Assembly (NCBI GenBank): GCA_021802425.1
Contig: JAJZXJ010000021.1
Span: forward strand, 1 to 15,983
Reading direction: 5' to 3'
DNA: 15,983 nucleotides
Source: Acidulodesulfobacterium sp021802425
GTDB lineage: Bacteria > SZUA-79 > Acidulodesulfobacterales > Acidulodesulfobacteraceae
Below the pieces are notes generated by a model. That model searched no databases. It saw only the letters and a program-made list of their open reading frames with translations, and was not told where the DNA came from. Below are positions 1 through 7,249 of the stretch, piece by piece. The number at the start of each line of letters is the position of its first letter. The stretch's first letter is position 1. A program made the position numbers and the translations under genes.

Positions 1-1376
1 GGCCTCATGCGAACTGGCTGGACATCGTTTTCCATTTTGCGTTCGATCCATGTCTGTATTACATCTTCCGTAAACACTCCGCCCTGAAGCAGGAATTTAT
101 GGTCTTTTTCAAGTTCTTTCAACGCCTCTTCGAGAGAACCCGGCGCAACGGGAATATTCTTAAGCTCCTTTTTGGATAATGTAAATAAATCTTTATCGAC
201 AGGCTTGCCCGGGTGAATTTTATTTTGGATGCCGTCTAAACCGGCTAAAAGCAATGCGGAAAAAGCGATGTAGCAATTTGAGGTCGGGTCGGGGGTTCTG
301 TATTCTATTCTTTTTGCTTTCGGCGAATTTGAATACATAGGGATTCTGACCGCGGCACTCCTGTTCCTCGAGGAATAGACAAAATTAACGGGCGCCTCGA
401 AGCCGGGGACTAATCTTTTGTAGGAGTTCGTCGTTGAATTGGTAAAAGCGCATAAAGCCTTTGCGTGTTTTAATATCCCGCCGATATAATAAAGCCCCAT
501 TTCCGACAATCCTGCATATTCTTTGCCCGCGAATAGCGGCTGTCCGTTTTTCCACAAGGATTGATGGACATGCATGCCGGAACCGTTATCGCCGAAAAGC
601 GGTTTCGGCATAAAAGTAGCGGTCTTGTCATATCTTCTTGCAACATTTTTAATTATATATTTAAACCACATAAAATTGTCGCCCATAGCGGTTAAAGAAT
701 CAAACCTCATATCGATTTCGGCCTGACCGCCGGTGGCAACCTCGTGATGAGCGGCTTCGACTCTTATCCCGACATTTTGAAGTTCTAACGCCATTTCGTT
801 TCTGATGTCGGTCTGGGAATCTATAGGCGCTGCCGGAAAATAACCTTCTTTATATCTCGGCTTATGCCCGAGATTCGGCATCTCGTCCCTTCCCGTATTC
901 CACACGCCTTCTTCGGAATCAATGTAATAATAACCGCTATTGGAAGTCTGGTCGTATCTTATATCGTCGAATATAAAAAACTCTGCTTCCGGTCCAAAAT
1001 AAGCCGTATCGGCGATACCCGTGGATTTTAAATACTTTTCGGCCTTCTGTGCTATGTAACGCGGGTCTCTGTCATAAAAATTACCGGTTATAGGGTCTTT
1101 AATATTGCATGTTAAAGATAAAGTTTTAGCCTCGATAAAATTATCCATAACGGCAGTGGAAGCATCCGGTATAATAAGCATATCGGAAGCATCTATTGCC
1201 TGCCACCCCCTTATGCTTGAACCGTCGAACCCGAATCCATCCTTAAAAGTATCTTTTGACACTTCGCTAACGGGCACCGTAAAATGCTGCCACGTTCCAA
1301 GCAGGTCGCAGAACTTTACATCCACGAACTGGATCTCCTGCTCTTTGATATACTGCATAACTTCGTTTTCCGTCAT
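1..1376 (-). CDS. glnA: Glutamine synthetase type I, C-terminus cut by window edge
   Basis: This enzyme makes glutamine from glutamate, ammonia and ATP in the cytoplasm as a dodecamer. I translated the frame by hand. About 458 codons are present and roughly the last dozen residues lie beyond the left edge. The start ATG (1374-1376) follows a GGAGG ribosome site (plus strand 1381-1385). Visible family motifs are FDGSS near the N-terminus, the metal-binding FGPEAEFF segment, NGSGMHVHQS (catalytic histidine region) and EYRTPDPTSN. The stretch between residues about 140 and 180 (FDDIRYDQ ... EEGVWN) looks like the beta class (GSI-beta). That class is normally switched off by adenylylation of a tyrosine in a NLYDLPPEE-like motif. 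Here the aligned residue, codon 398 (183-185), is phenylalanine in DLFTLSKKE. The gene lies 120 bp downstream of glnB on the same strand and is probably cotranscribed with it. Confidence 0.97.
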   Translation of the reverse strand, partial: MTENEVMQYIKEQEIQFVDVKFCDLLGTWQHFTVPVSEVSKDTFKDGFGFDGSSIRGWQAIDASDMLIIPDASTAVMDNFIEAKTLSLTCNIKDPITGNFYDRDPRYIAQKAEKYLKSTGIADTAYFGPEAEFFIFDDIRYDQTSNSGYYYIDSEEGVWNTGRDEMPNLGHKPRYKEGYFPAAPIDSQTDIRNEMALELQNVGIRVEAAHHEVATGGQAEIDMRFDSLTAMGDNFMWFKYIIKNVARRYDKTATFMPKPLFGDNGSGMHVHQSLWKNGQPLFAGKEYAGLSEMGLYYIGGILKHAKALCAFTNSTTNSYKRLVPGFEAPVNFVYSSRNRSAAVRIPMYSNSPKAKRIEYRTPDPTSNCYIAFSALLLAGLDGIQNKIHPGKPVDKDLFTLSKKELKNIPVAPGSLEEALKELEKDHKFLLQGGVFTEDVIQTWIERKMENDVQPVRMR

Positions 1377-1496
1377 TTTCCCTCCGTAAAATTTAAAAAA
1401 TTAAGATTTATTGAATTTATAAATAAAAAAGTGATCAATGGTTTCTGGATTAACGCTTCGCTTCCTTCCAAACGGCCTACGCGGAATAACAGTTTT

Positions 1497-1835
1497 TTAA
1501 AGAGCTTCCTCGCCCTTTTCCCCCGTTCTTATTCTTACGGCCTCTTCTACCGGCAAAACAAAAATTTTGCCGTCCCCTATCCTGCCGGTTTTTGCGCCCG
1601 ACAATATTGCTTCCGTCACTAAGCCGACTTGTTCGTCGGAAACCACCACCTCGATTTTTACCTTTGGTATAAAATCAACCACATATTCGGCTCCCCTGTA
1701 TAATTCGGTGTGTCCTTTCTGCCTGCCGTAGCCCTTAACCTCCGTAACCGTTAAGCCGTGAATACCGATATTATTAAGAGCTTCTTTTACATCGTCGAGT
1801 TTAAACGGTTTAAATATTGCCTCCACCTTTTTCAT
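1497..1835 (-). CDS. glnB: Nitrogen regulatory protein PII
   Basis: PII is a trimeric signalling protein that senses 2-oxoglutarate and ATP/ADP and controls nitrogen enzymes and transcription. The 112-residue product has the exact family length. It carries the T-loop motif GRQKGHTELYRGAEY, with the uridylylation tyrosine at residue 51, and the C-terminal nucleotide-binding signature TGRIGDGKIFVLPVE followed by RIRTGE. The start ATG follows a GGAGG site (plus strand 1840-1844) with 4 nt spacing. It is followed by glnA and preceded by a sigma-54 type promoter, so a nitrogen-responsive glnB-glnA operon is the natural reading. No amtB is seen beside it, which favours the name glnB over glnK, but the sequence cannot fully separate the two. 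Confidence 0.96.
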   Translation of the reverse strand: MKKVEAIFKPFKLDDVKEALNNIGIHGLTVTEVKGYGRQKGHTELYRGAEYVVDFIPKVKIEVVVSDEQVGLVTEAILSGAKTGRIGDGKIFVLPVEEAVRIRTGEKGEEAL

Positions 1836-1855
1836 GATGCCTCCAGATTAATTTG

Positions 1856-1871
1856 AGCAATAAATATGCCA
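1856..1871 (-). promoter_or_regulatory. Sigma-54 (-24/-12) promoter for glnB-glnA
   Basis: On the minus strand this reads TGGCATATTTATTGCT, which fits the RpoN consensus TGGCAY-N5-TTGCW, with exactly 10 nt between the GG and GC dinucleotides. It lies just upstream of glnB, a classic RpoN/NtrC target. Transcription should begin about 12 nt beyond the GC, near 1845-1846. That leaves a leader of only about 10 nt, carrying the GGAGG site at its 5' end, which is unusually short. The match is seen; its use is inferred. Confidence 0.72.
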
Positions 1872-2016
1872 TATCGTAAAAATGAACTTAAAATTATCAT
1901 AAAATTTAGGTTTTTCATGACAAATATATCAAATTTATATTAAATTTTAGCTTAATTGCGATAAAATAACATTAATTTAAATAAAAATGCAATAAAAATT
2001 TATTAAATTAAAATGC

Positions 2017-2061
2017 GCTTAAAATTTATGCAATAATAAAAAATTTGCTTAAAATTTATGC
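2017..2061. repeat. Two direct copies of a 15-bp near-palindrome upstream of glnB
   Basis: GCTTAAAATTTATGC occurs at 2017-2031 and again, identically, at 2047-2061, exactly 30 bp apart (about three helical turns). Each copy is nearly self-complementary: all but the centre and one base pair mirror each other. The centres are about 178 and 208 bp upstream of the predicted sigma-54 transcription start, where enhancer-binding activators such as NtrC usually bind. The sequence does not resemble the GC-richer NtrC site of enterobacteria. The second copy ends 8 bp before the yajQ stop codon. The function as activator sites is inferred. Confidence 0.5.
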
Positions 2062-2069
2062 TATTGACA

Positions 2070-2555
2070 CTAATCCCTAAAATTTATAAAGGACAATTCT
2101 ATAGTTAACGGGAAAGCTCGTAAATGCGAAATTATGCTCTGAAGCTCGTCTTTAGATTTTGAACTCACTCTTAAATGGTCTTTAAGGTTTTCAACCGCCG
2201 CCTTGGGGGCTGCCTTTTTTATTTCCTGAATTATTTTTTTCGAAGCCTCTTTATCTATCCCTTCCTTGATCTCAACCTCCTGCCGCACCATTCCCTTAGA
2301 TGCTTCTTCCTTCTTTTTAAAATCTAAGAATTTTACCGACACGCCCCTTTTTATAAGTTTTCCCTTGAATATGTCGATGACGGCGGTAAGTTTATAATCG
2401 TCGTCGCCTAAGACGGTAACGATATTTTCCTGTCTTTTAATTTCGCTTTTTGTGCCTTTAAAATCATATCGCCCCGTTATTTCTTTAACGGCCTGGTTTA
2501 TTGCGTTATCGACTTCCTGAAGGTCCGCTTTTGAAACTACATCGAAAGACGGCAT
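2070..2555 (-). CDS. yajQ: YajQ family (UPF0234) nucleotide-binding protein
   Basis: The 161-residue product matches the YajQ family end to end: the N-terminal MPSFDVVSKADLQEVDNA, the RYDFKGTKSEI segment, the DDDYKLTAVIDIFKGKLIKRGV block, the VRQEVEIKEGIDKE block and the C-terminal phenylalanine-rich end FINFRD. Family members have two ferredoxin-like domains and bind nucleotides. One Xanthomonas member has been reported as a cyclic-di-GMP effector, but for most the role is unsettled. The start is supported by GGGAGG about 5 nt upstream of the ATG. It follows lolA by 22 bp and is probably the last gene of the serS-ftsK-lolA-yajQ block. No hairpin-and-T-tract terminator is visible after its stop. 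Confidence 0.94.
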   Translation of the reverse strand: MPSFDVVSKADLQEVDNAINQAVKEITGRYDFKGTKSEIKRQENIVTVLGDDDYKLTAVIDIFKGKLIKRGVSVKFLDFKKKEEASKGMVRQEVEIKEGIDKEASKKIIQEIKKAAPKAAVENLKDHLRVSSKSKDELQSIISHLRAFPLTIELSFINFRD

Positions 2556-2577
2556 TTAAGCCTCCCACCTTTTAATA

Positions 2578-3369
2578 TTAGTTTTCTTTCATTATTGTAT
2601 AGCTTGACGGAAAATTAACGCTAAAAATATCGTTATTTATATGCCTGTTAAACCGGACATTAGAATAATGAAATATTATACTTTGACCCTGATATGTTAA
2701 AATTTTTAATGAGGTTATCTTAAGGCTGTTTATTGCGAAATCGATATAAATCTCCTTTGCCCTTTGCAGGCTTAAGGGTTTTAATCCCACATCGATAATT
2801 CCTTTTCCGGCGTCTTTCTTTACGCTTTCAACCTTGAAATACTTGGTCAAACTTCCGATTACGGCAACAATATTAGGGGGGAATCCTCCTTTTTCTTTGC
2901 CTACATTAATAACCGTAACCTTTTTAATGCCGCTATCGACAATATAAAGATTATCGCCTTTTAAAACCTGCCTTTTATGTATGGGATAGGTATAAACCCA
3001 TGCCATATTGCCCGGATATTTATAATAAAAATAACCCTTAAAGGCCATATTCTGTGAATACCCCGGAATAATCTCTTTTTGATAAAAATATGCGCTTATG
3101 GAACGAACGGTTTTATATTTTGCTTCGATTTTCCCGATTATATTGCCGGCATTACCGGACTTACCGTAAGATTTCGGTATAAAACCTATTAAAAAAAATA
3201 TGGCTAAAATTAAAAACGGCATGGCTAATTTAGTTAATTTAGCGCTAATGGATTCCCGCCTTTGCGGGAATGACGGAAGATTAGATTCACGCTTGCGCGG
3301 ATATTTCTGTCCGTATGCTTTTAAACGCATGCCGTTTACGCAGACGGAGATAGACAACTTTTTCTTCAT
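2578..3369 (-). CDS. lolA: Outer-membrane lipoprotein carrier LolA, with repeat-extended N-terminus
   Basis: LolA shuttles lipoproteins through the periplasm from the LolCDE exporter to the outer membrane. The mature part fits the family: IIGKIEAKYKTVRSISAYFYQ, then MAFKGYFYYKYPGNMAWVY (the usual G-x-hydrophobic and PGxxxW motifs), a strand-rich core with LYIVDSGIKKVTV and a C-terminal IFSVNFPSS. The product is 263 residues, longer than usual because of the N-terminus. The hydrophobic signal core only begins near residue 49 (AMPFLILAIFFLIGFI), with likely cleavage near residue 69. Residues about 22-42 (YPRKRESNLPSFPQRRES) are encoded by a palindromic dispersed-type repeat. I keep the ATG at 3369 because GGGAG lies 9 nt upstream and it is 2 nt past the ftsK stop. 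The internal ATG at 3220-3222 has no ribosome site but would give a normal signal peptide. Confidence 0.88.
   Translation of the reverse strand: MKKKLSISVCVNGMRLKAYGQKYPRKRESNLPSFPQRRESISAKLTKLAMPFLILAIFFLIGFIPKSYGKSGNAGNIIGKIEAKYKTVRSISAYFYQKEIIPGYSQNMAFKGYFYYKYPGNMAWVYTYPIHKRQVLKGDNLYIVDSGIKKVTVINVGKEKGGFPPNIVAVIGSLTKYFKVESVKKDAGKGIIDVGLKPLSLQRAKEIYIDFAINSLKITSLKILTYQGQSIIFHYSNVRFNRHINNDIFSVNFPSSYTIMKEN
3252..3300. repeat. Palindromic dispersed-type repeat inside lolA (one full, one degenerate unit)
   Basis: On the plus strand, ATTCCCGC (3252-3259) and GCGGGAAT (3264-3271) form a perfect 8-bp stem with a CTTT loop. A degenerate second unit follows (ATTCACGC-TTG-CGCGGAT, about 3285-3301). 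The sequence resembles the GGATTCCCGC...GCGGGAATGAC repeats scattered through many proteobacterial genomes, whose translation gives SFPQRRES-like peptides on one strand and DSRLRGNDG-like on the other. Both are visible here. It is in frame with lolA and adds no stop. No second full copy was seen in the window. Confidence 0.72.
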
Positions 3370-3371
3370 TT

Positions 3372-5585
3372 TTATGTTCTCCCTTTTTTTGTCAGTATGC
3401 CGTCGTTTTGAAGTTTTTCCATAATTCTTGCGGCCCTGTTAAAACCTATCCTGAACCTTCGCTGAATATACGATATGGATATATTATTATTGTCATCCAG
3501 AGATGCAACCATATTTAACACCTCGCCGTATATTTCATCATCCGGGTCGTCCGTAATCATTCTATCAAAATTGCCTGCATTGTCAAACTCATTTATTAAT
3601 AACTCGTTTTTTGAGGGCGGAAAATTCTTTTCTTTTATAAATTCCAAAACTTTTTTAATCTCGTCTTCCGATATGTAAGAGCCGTGAATTCTCGCAAGCC
3701 TGCCCTGTCCCGGCGGCATAAACAGCATATCCCCGTTTCCCAAAAGCTCTTCCGCGCCGTTGGCATCCAATATCGTCCTTGAATCAACCTTGGAAGAGAC
3801 TAAGAAGGCTATGCGGGACGGCATATTGGCTTTTATAACCCCCGTAACCACATTTACCGACGGTCTTTGAGTCGCTATTACAAGATGTATTCCGCAAGCG
3901 CGGGCCATCTGGGAAAGCCTGATTATGGATGTTTCTATGTCTTTCGGGCTTGTCAGCATTAAATCGCTTAATTCATCTATTATAATGACAAGGTACGGCA
4001 TCGGTTTCTGATTCTGTTTTTTTAATCGTTCATTATGCTGCTCTATATTTTTAACGCCCGCCTTCTGTAATTCTCTATATCTCCTTTCCATTTCGGAAAC
4101 AGCCCATTTAAGCGCAATGCTTGCCTTTTTTGCATCGTAAACGACATCGCAAATAAGATGCGGTAATTCTTCAAACGGCGTTAGTTCCAATCTTTTAGGG
4201 TCTATCATTAAAAAATTTAGCTCCTCGTAACTCGCTTTAAAAAGAAGGCTTACGACAAGCGTGTTAATAAACACGCTTTTCCCCGCCCCCGTCGCCCCTG
4301 CTATTAACAAGTGCGGGCATTTTGCAATATCAAACAGGACATTTCCCCCCGTGGTGTTTTTGCCAAGAATTATCGTAAGTAAAGACTTTGACTCTATAAA
4401 CTCTTTTGAGTTTAATCCTTCAGAAAAATAAACCGTTTCCCTTTTATTATTTGGAACTTCGATGCCCACAGCCGATTTTCCCTCTATAACCCCTGTTATC
4501 CTGACGGGCTTTGACTTTAAAGCCATCGTAAGGTCTTCCGAAAGGGATAAAATTCTTCCGATTTTAACGCCGCTTGCCGGTTCGAACTCATACATTGTTA
4601 TAATGGGTCCCGGGTTTATCCCCGTAACCTTTCCTTTCACGCCGAAATCTAAAAGTTTTTTTTCTATTAAAGTTGCATTCCCCAGAAGGGAAAGTTTATC
4701 CGGCTTTTGGGCGTCTTTAATCCCTTCAAAGTCAATTAAGGAAATCGGGGGGATTTTTGTTTCCCTGTCTCCGACAAAATCAAAAGAGCCGTCCTTTTCT
4801 CTAATTACTTTATAATCTATTCCCGTCTTTTTATTAATCCCGGTAAGATCGTCTTTTTCATCCAGATCCTTTATTAAATCCTCTCTTGAACCCCCGAACA
4901 GCTCTTTATTTAAGATAAAACTTCTTTTTCTTTTTTTAAATCCTTTTCTCTTTTCAATCCTTAATGTTATTAAGGAAACGATAGAACTCAATTTATTCGT
5001 TATTATACCTATATCTAACCGCTTTATCTCTTTTATGCCTTTTTTAAACAGATTATAAATGTCGTAAACCGAGGCGGTCAGGTTTTCCACTCCTATATTT
5101 TTAAAGACAAGATAAAAAGAGGTTAGAAATAACATAACAATTATAATTATGCTTCCCGCCTCGCCAAAAAACCTGAAAAGGTAGTAATAAGCTCCGCTTC
5201 CTATTAACCCCCCGCCGGAGGTTATAAACCCGTGATACGAAATTTTCGGAAATAAACCGCTAAAAAATATTAAAAATGCGGCGAGGAAGGTAAATATCCC
5301 TATATAAAATCTTAACTTTGACAGGGCAATTTTATTAAATATTAAGGATACCCCTGTCAATAATATGAAAAAAATCAGCAGGAAAGAGCCGATACCTGCT
5401 ATCGTTAAAAGCAAATTTGAAAGAATTCCGCCGGCAAAGCCGCCCCAGTTTATTTTATGGACGCTTGAAATCGAGTATGAATTGGAGGTTTCTTGAAATA
5501 TGGAGAATGAGAAAAGCGATAAGAAAGAATATACCGAAAAAAAAATGATTAGAAGCGCCCCGATTATCCTTTTATGACCATGCAT
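3372..5585 (-). CDS. ftsK: DNA translocase FtsK/SpoIIIE
   Basis: FtsK is a septum-anchored ATPase that pumps chromosome ends into daughter cells at division. The 737-residue product has about four hydrophobic segments in its first 165 residues (near 7-28, 56-83, 91-112 and 142-162), a short charged linker and then the motor. The motor shows Walker A GATGAGKS at about 430-437, Walker B LVIIIDELSDLM at about 532-543 and the ATQRPSVNVVTGVIKANMPSR segment. The C-terminal winged-helix gamma domain (about 685-737, with SISYIQRRFRIGFNRAARI) reads polar DNA motifs. Length and short linker resemble compact SpoIIIE-type members. I chose the ATG at 5583-5585, 7 nt after the serS stop, over a TTG ten codons upstream that would overlap serS. 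No good ribosome site supports either, so coupling to serS translation is likely. Confidence 0.96.
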   Translation of the reverse strand: MHGHKRIIGALLIIFFSVYSFLSLFSFSIFQETSNSYSISSVHKINWGGFAGGILSNLLLTIAGIGSFLLIFFILLTGVSLIFNKIALSKLRFYIGIFTFLAAFLIFFSGLFPKISYHGFITSGGGLIGSGAYYYLFRFFGEAGSIIIIVMLFLTSFYLVFKNIGVENLTASVYDIYNLFKKGIKEIKRLDIGIITNKLSSIVSLITLRIEKRKGFKKRKRSFILNKELFGGSREDLIKDLDEKDDLTGINKKTGIDYKVIREKDGSFDFVGDRETKIPPISLIDFEGIKDAQKPDKLSLLGNATLIEKKLLDFGVKGKVTGINPGPIITMYEFEPASGVKIGRILSLSEDLTMALKSKPVRITGVIEGKSAVGIEVPNNKRETVYFSEGLNSKEFIESKSLLTIILGKNTTGGNVLFDIAKCPHLLIAGATGAGKSVFINTLVVSLLFKASYEELNFLMIDPKRLELTPFEELPHLICDVVYDAKKASIALKWAVSEMERRYRELQKAGVKNIEQHNERLKKQNQKPMPYLVIIIDELSDLMLTSPKDIETSIIRLSQMARACGIHLVIATQRPSVNVVTGVIKANMPSRIAFLVSSKVDSRTILDANGAEELLGNGDMLFMPPGQGRLARIHGSYISEDEIKKVLEFIKEKNFPPSKNELLINEFDNAGNFDRMITDDPDDEIYGEVLNMVASLDDNNNISISYIQRRFRIGFNRAARIMEKLQNDGILTKKGRT

Positions 5586-5592
5586 AATTGAG

Positions 5593-6858
5593 TTAAATAA
5601 ATTCTTCCGTTCCAAAGTACGGTTTTAACGAATTAGGAATACTGACATATCCGTCCTTTGTCTGATAATTTTCGATTATCGCTATCATAACCCTTGGAAG
5701 GGCAAGTCCTGAACCGTTCAAAGTATTGACAAACTCGGATTTTGCGTTTTTTTCCCTTTTAAATTTAATATTAGCCCTTATAGCTTGAAAAGAACCGAAA
5801 TTCGAACAAGAGCTGACCTCAAGCCATTCGTCCATCCCGGGGGCGTAAACCTCTATATCGTATTTTTCTTTTGCCGAAAAACTTAAATCCCCGGTGCAAA
5901 TTTTAACTAATCTATGGGGAATACCCAGCCTGTTTAAAATATCCTGAACATCGTTAATAAGATTAAATAATTCATCTTTGGCTGTTTCAGGAGTGGTAAT
6001 TTTTACAAGTTCTACCTTGTCAAACTGATGCCCTCTTTTTATGCCCCTTGTATCCTTGCCGGCAGACATCTTTTCTTTTCTGAAACATGCGGTATATGCC
6101 ACATGTTTTATGGGAAGCATCTTAATATCTATTATCTCATCCCTGTACATATTCGTAACAGGGACCTCGGCGGTCGGGATAAACCATAAGCCCGAATCGT
6201 CGTCTTTATACAAAGTGTCGGAAAATTTAGGCAGCTGCCCCGTCCCGATTAAACAGGCTTCATTAACCATATAAGGAGGATAGACCTCTTCGTAATCGTG
6301 ATAAGTTATATGGGTATCGAGCATAAAATTAATAAGCGCCCTCTGGAGCTTAGCAAACCCCTTTTTCAGCACATAAAAACGGGTCCCGGAAATCTTTACC
6401 CCCCTTTCAAAATCGATTAAATCTCTTTTTTCTCCGATTTCAAAATGGGTTTTTAGCTTAAAATCAAATTTTTTCTTTGCATTGAAATAAGAAACAACGA
6501 CATTTTCCGTTTCGTCCCTGCCGACGGGCACATCGCTGTCGGGAAGGTTCGGCACATTCAGCATTAGCGCGTTAAGCCTCTGTTCTATAGCTCCAAGCTC
6601 GTCTTCCTGTGCTTTAATCAGCTCATTTATTTTTTTTACCTCGTTTTTTTTCGCTAAAACTGCCTCTTCCTTTGTTTCCGCGGCTATTTCTTTTGAAAGA
6701 ACTTTTCTGGTATTTCTAAGGCACTCGGTATCGTATAAGAGCCTTCTTTTCGACTCGTCAAGCTCGTAAATCTCATCTATTTGAACGGGAATAAAAAGTT
6801 TTTCCATTTCTTTTTTAACAAATTCTCTTTGTTCCCTGATAAGCTTAATGTCTATCAT
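5593..6858 (-). CDS. serS: Seryl-tRNA synthetase (class II)
   Basis: SerRS charges tRNA-Ser (and tRNA-Sec where present) with serine. The 421-residue product has the normal bacterial length. Residues about 30-105 form the charged tRNA-binding coiled-coil arm. The catalytic domain shows the serine-recognition TAEVP (229-233), motif 2 around FRKEKMSAGKDTRGIKRGHQFDK (259-281) and motif 3 NGSGLALPRVMIAIIENYQ (381-399). Motif 2 has RKEKMS where many members read RSEAGS, a mild deviation that keeps the arginine and glutamate. The ATG has no clear Shine-Dalgarno sequence. It is first in the serS-ftsK-lolA-yajQ block and has its own promoter candidate just after atpC. Confidence 0.97.
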   Translation of the reverse strand: MIDIKLIREQREFVKKEMEKLFIPVQIDEIYELDESKRRLLYDTECLRNTRKVLSKEIAAETKEEAVLAKKNEVKKINELIKAQEDELGAIEQRLNALMLNVPNLPDSDVPVGRDETENVVVSYFNAKKKFDFKLKTHFEIGEKRDLIDFERGVKISGTRFYVLKKGFAKLQRALINFMLDTHITYHDYEEVYPPYMVNEACLIGTGQLPKFSDTLYKDDDSGLWFIPTAEVPVTNMYRDEIIDIKMLPIKHVAYTACFRKEKMSAGKDTRGIKRGHQFDKVELVKITTPETAKDELFNLINDVQDILNRLGIPHRLVKICTGDLSFSAKEKYDIEVYAPGMDEWLEVSSCSNFGSFQAIRANIKFKREKNAKSEFVNTLNGSGLALPRVMIAIIENYQTKDGYVSIPNSLKPYFGTEEFI

Positions 6859-6903
6859 AATAATATTCGGATATGCCTTTTATTTATGATTTATGTATGT
6901 ATA

Positions 6904-6925
6904 TTTATAGATTTATAGATTTATA
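6904..6925. repeat. 8-bp tandem repeat in serS leader
   Basis: TTTATAGA is repeated 2.75 times (6904-6911, 6912-6919, 6920-6925) between the predicted serS promoter and the serS start. It is a short AT-only-like microsatellite in AT-rich DNA and may have no function. Confidence 0.6.
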
Positions 6926-6952
6926 ATTTTTATTCTTAAAACGGACAGTAAT

Positions 6953-6981
6953 ATAATAATATTTTTGGCAGGCAATATCAA
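6953..6981 (-). promoter_or_regulatory. Sigma-70 type promoter candidate for serS
   Basis: On the minus strand, TTGATA (plus 6976-6981) and TATTAT (plus 6953-6958) are separated by exactly 17 nt, each one mismatch from consensus. The -35 box starts two bases after the atpC stop codon. Predicted transcription start is near 6946, giving a leader of about 88 nt to serS. Local AT richness raises the chance of accidental matches. Confidence 0.5.
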
Positions 6982-6983
6982 TA

Positions 6984-7226
6984 TTAATCGTTTACCAAAA
7001 TATTGATAAAATCATTGCTTATTTCCACAAATCCGCCGTTGATATTGATTTCCTGAACGGCCTCGCCGATTTTATATTTTACGATACCCTTGCTTACATT
7101 AGAAATAAAGTTGATATGCCCCGGCAATATCCCCTCTATACCCGATTCGGCTGGAATTTCGCAAAAATCCACGATTTCTTCGGCGAGCAAACCGCCGCGG
7201 CCGACAATTTTAAGTTTAAGCGGCAT
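6984..7226 (-). CDS. atpC: ATP synthase F1 epsilon subunit, short form without C-terminal helices
   Basis: Epsilon links the gamma shaft to the c-ring and, in most bacteria, its C-terminal helical pair brakes ATP hydrolysis. This product has only 80 residues, against about 130-140 for the full form. The beta-sandwich domain is recognisable: LKIVGRGGLL, IPAESGIEGILPGHINFIS (the conserved GxxGxLPxH motif) and a closing NGGFVEISNDFINILV. The frame then ends at a TAA after LVND and no continuation of the helical domain follows in the 125 bp before serS. GGGGG lies about 11 nt before the ATG. It is the last gene of the atp operon, 23 bp after atpD. Short epsilons are known in some lineages, so this need not be a broken gene. 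Confidence 0.93.
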   Translation of the reverse strand: MPLKLKIVGRGGLLAEEIVDFCEIPAESGIEGILPGHINFISNVSKGIVKYKIGEAVQEININGGFVEISNDFINILVND

Positions 7227-7249
7227 TCCTGATACAACCCCCTTTGCTT

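Noticed and set aside
1377..1496. Possible glutamine riboswitch in the 120-nt gap between glnB and glnA
   Set aside because: On the minus strand a GGAAGGAAGCG stretch recalls part of the glnA RNA motif, but I could not find the paired outer stem or the other conserved blocks. The gap shows no other convincing structure.
3200..3424. Plus-strand frame containing DSRLCGNDGRLDSRLRG
   Set aside because: It is the antisense reading of the lolA repeat; such peptides are a known by-product of these palindromic repeats. No ribosome site supports it.
5586..5615. TTG start of ftsK ten codons upstream
   Set aside because: It would overlap the serS coding end by 23 bp with no ribosome site; the ATG at 5583-5585, 7 nt after the serS stop, is more natural.
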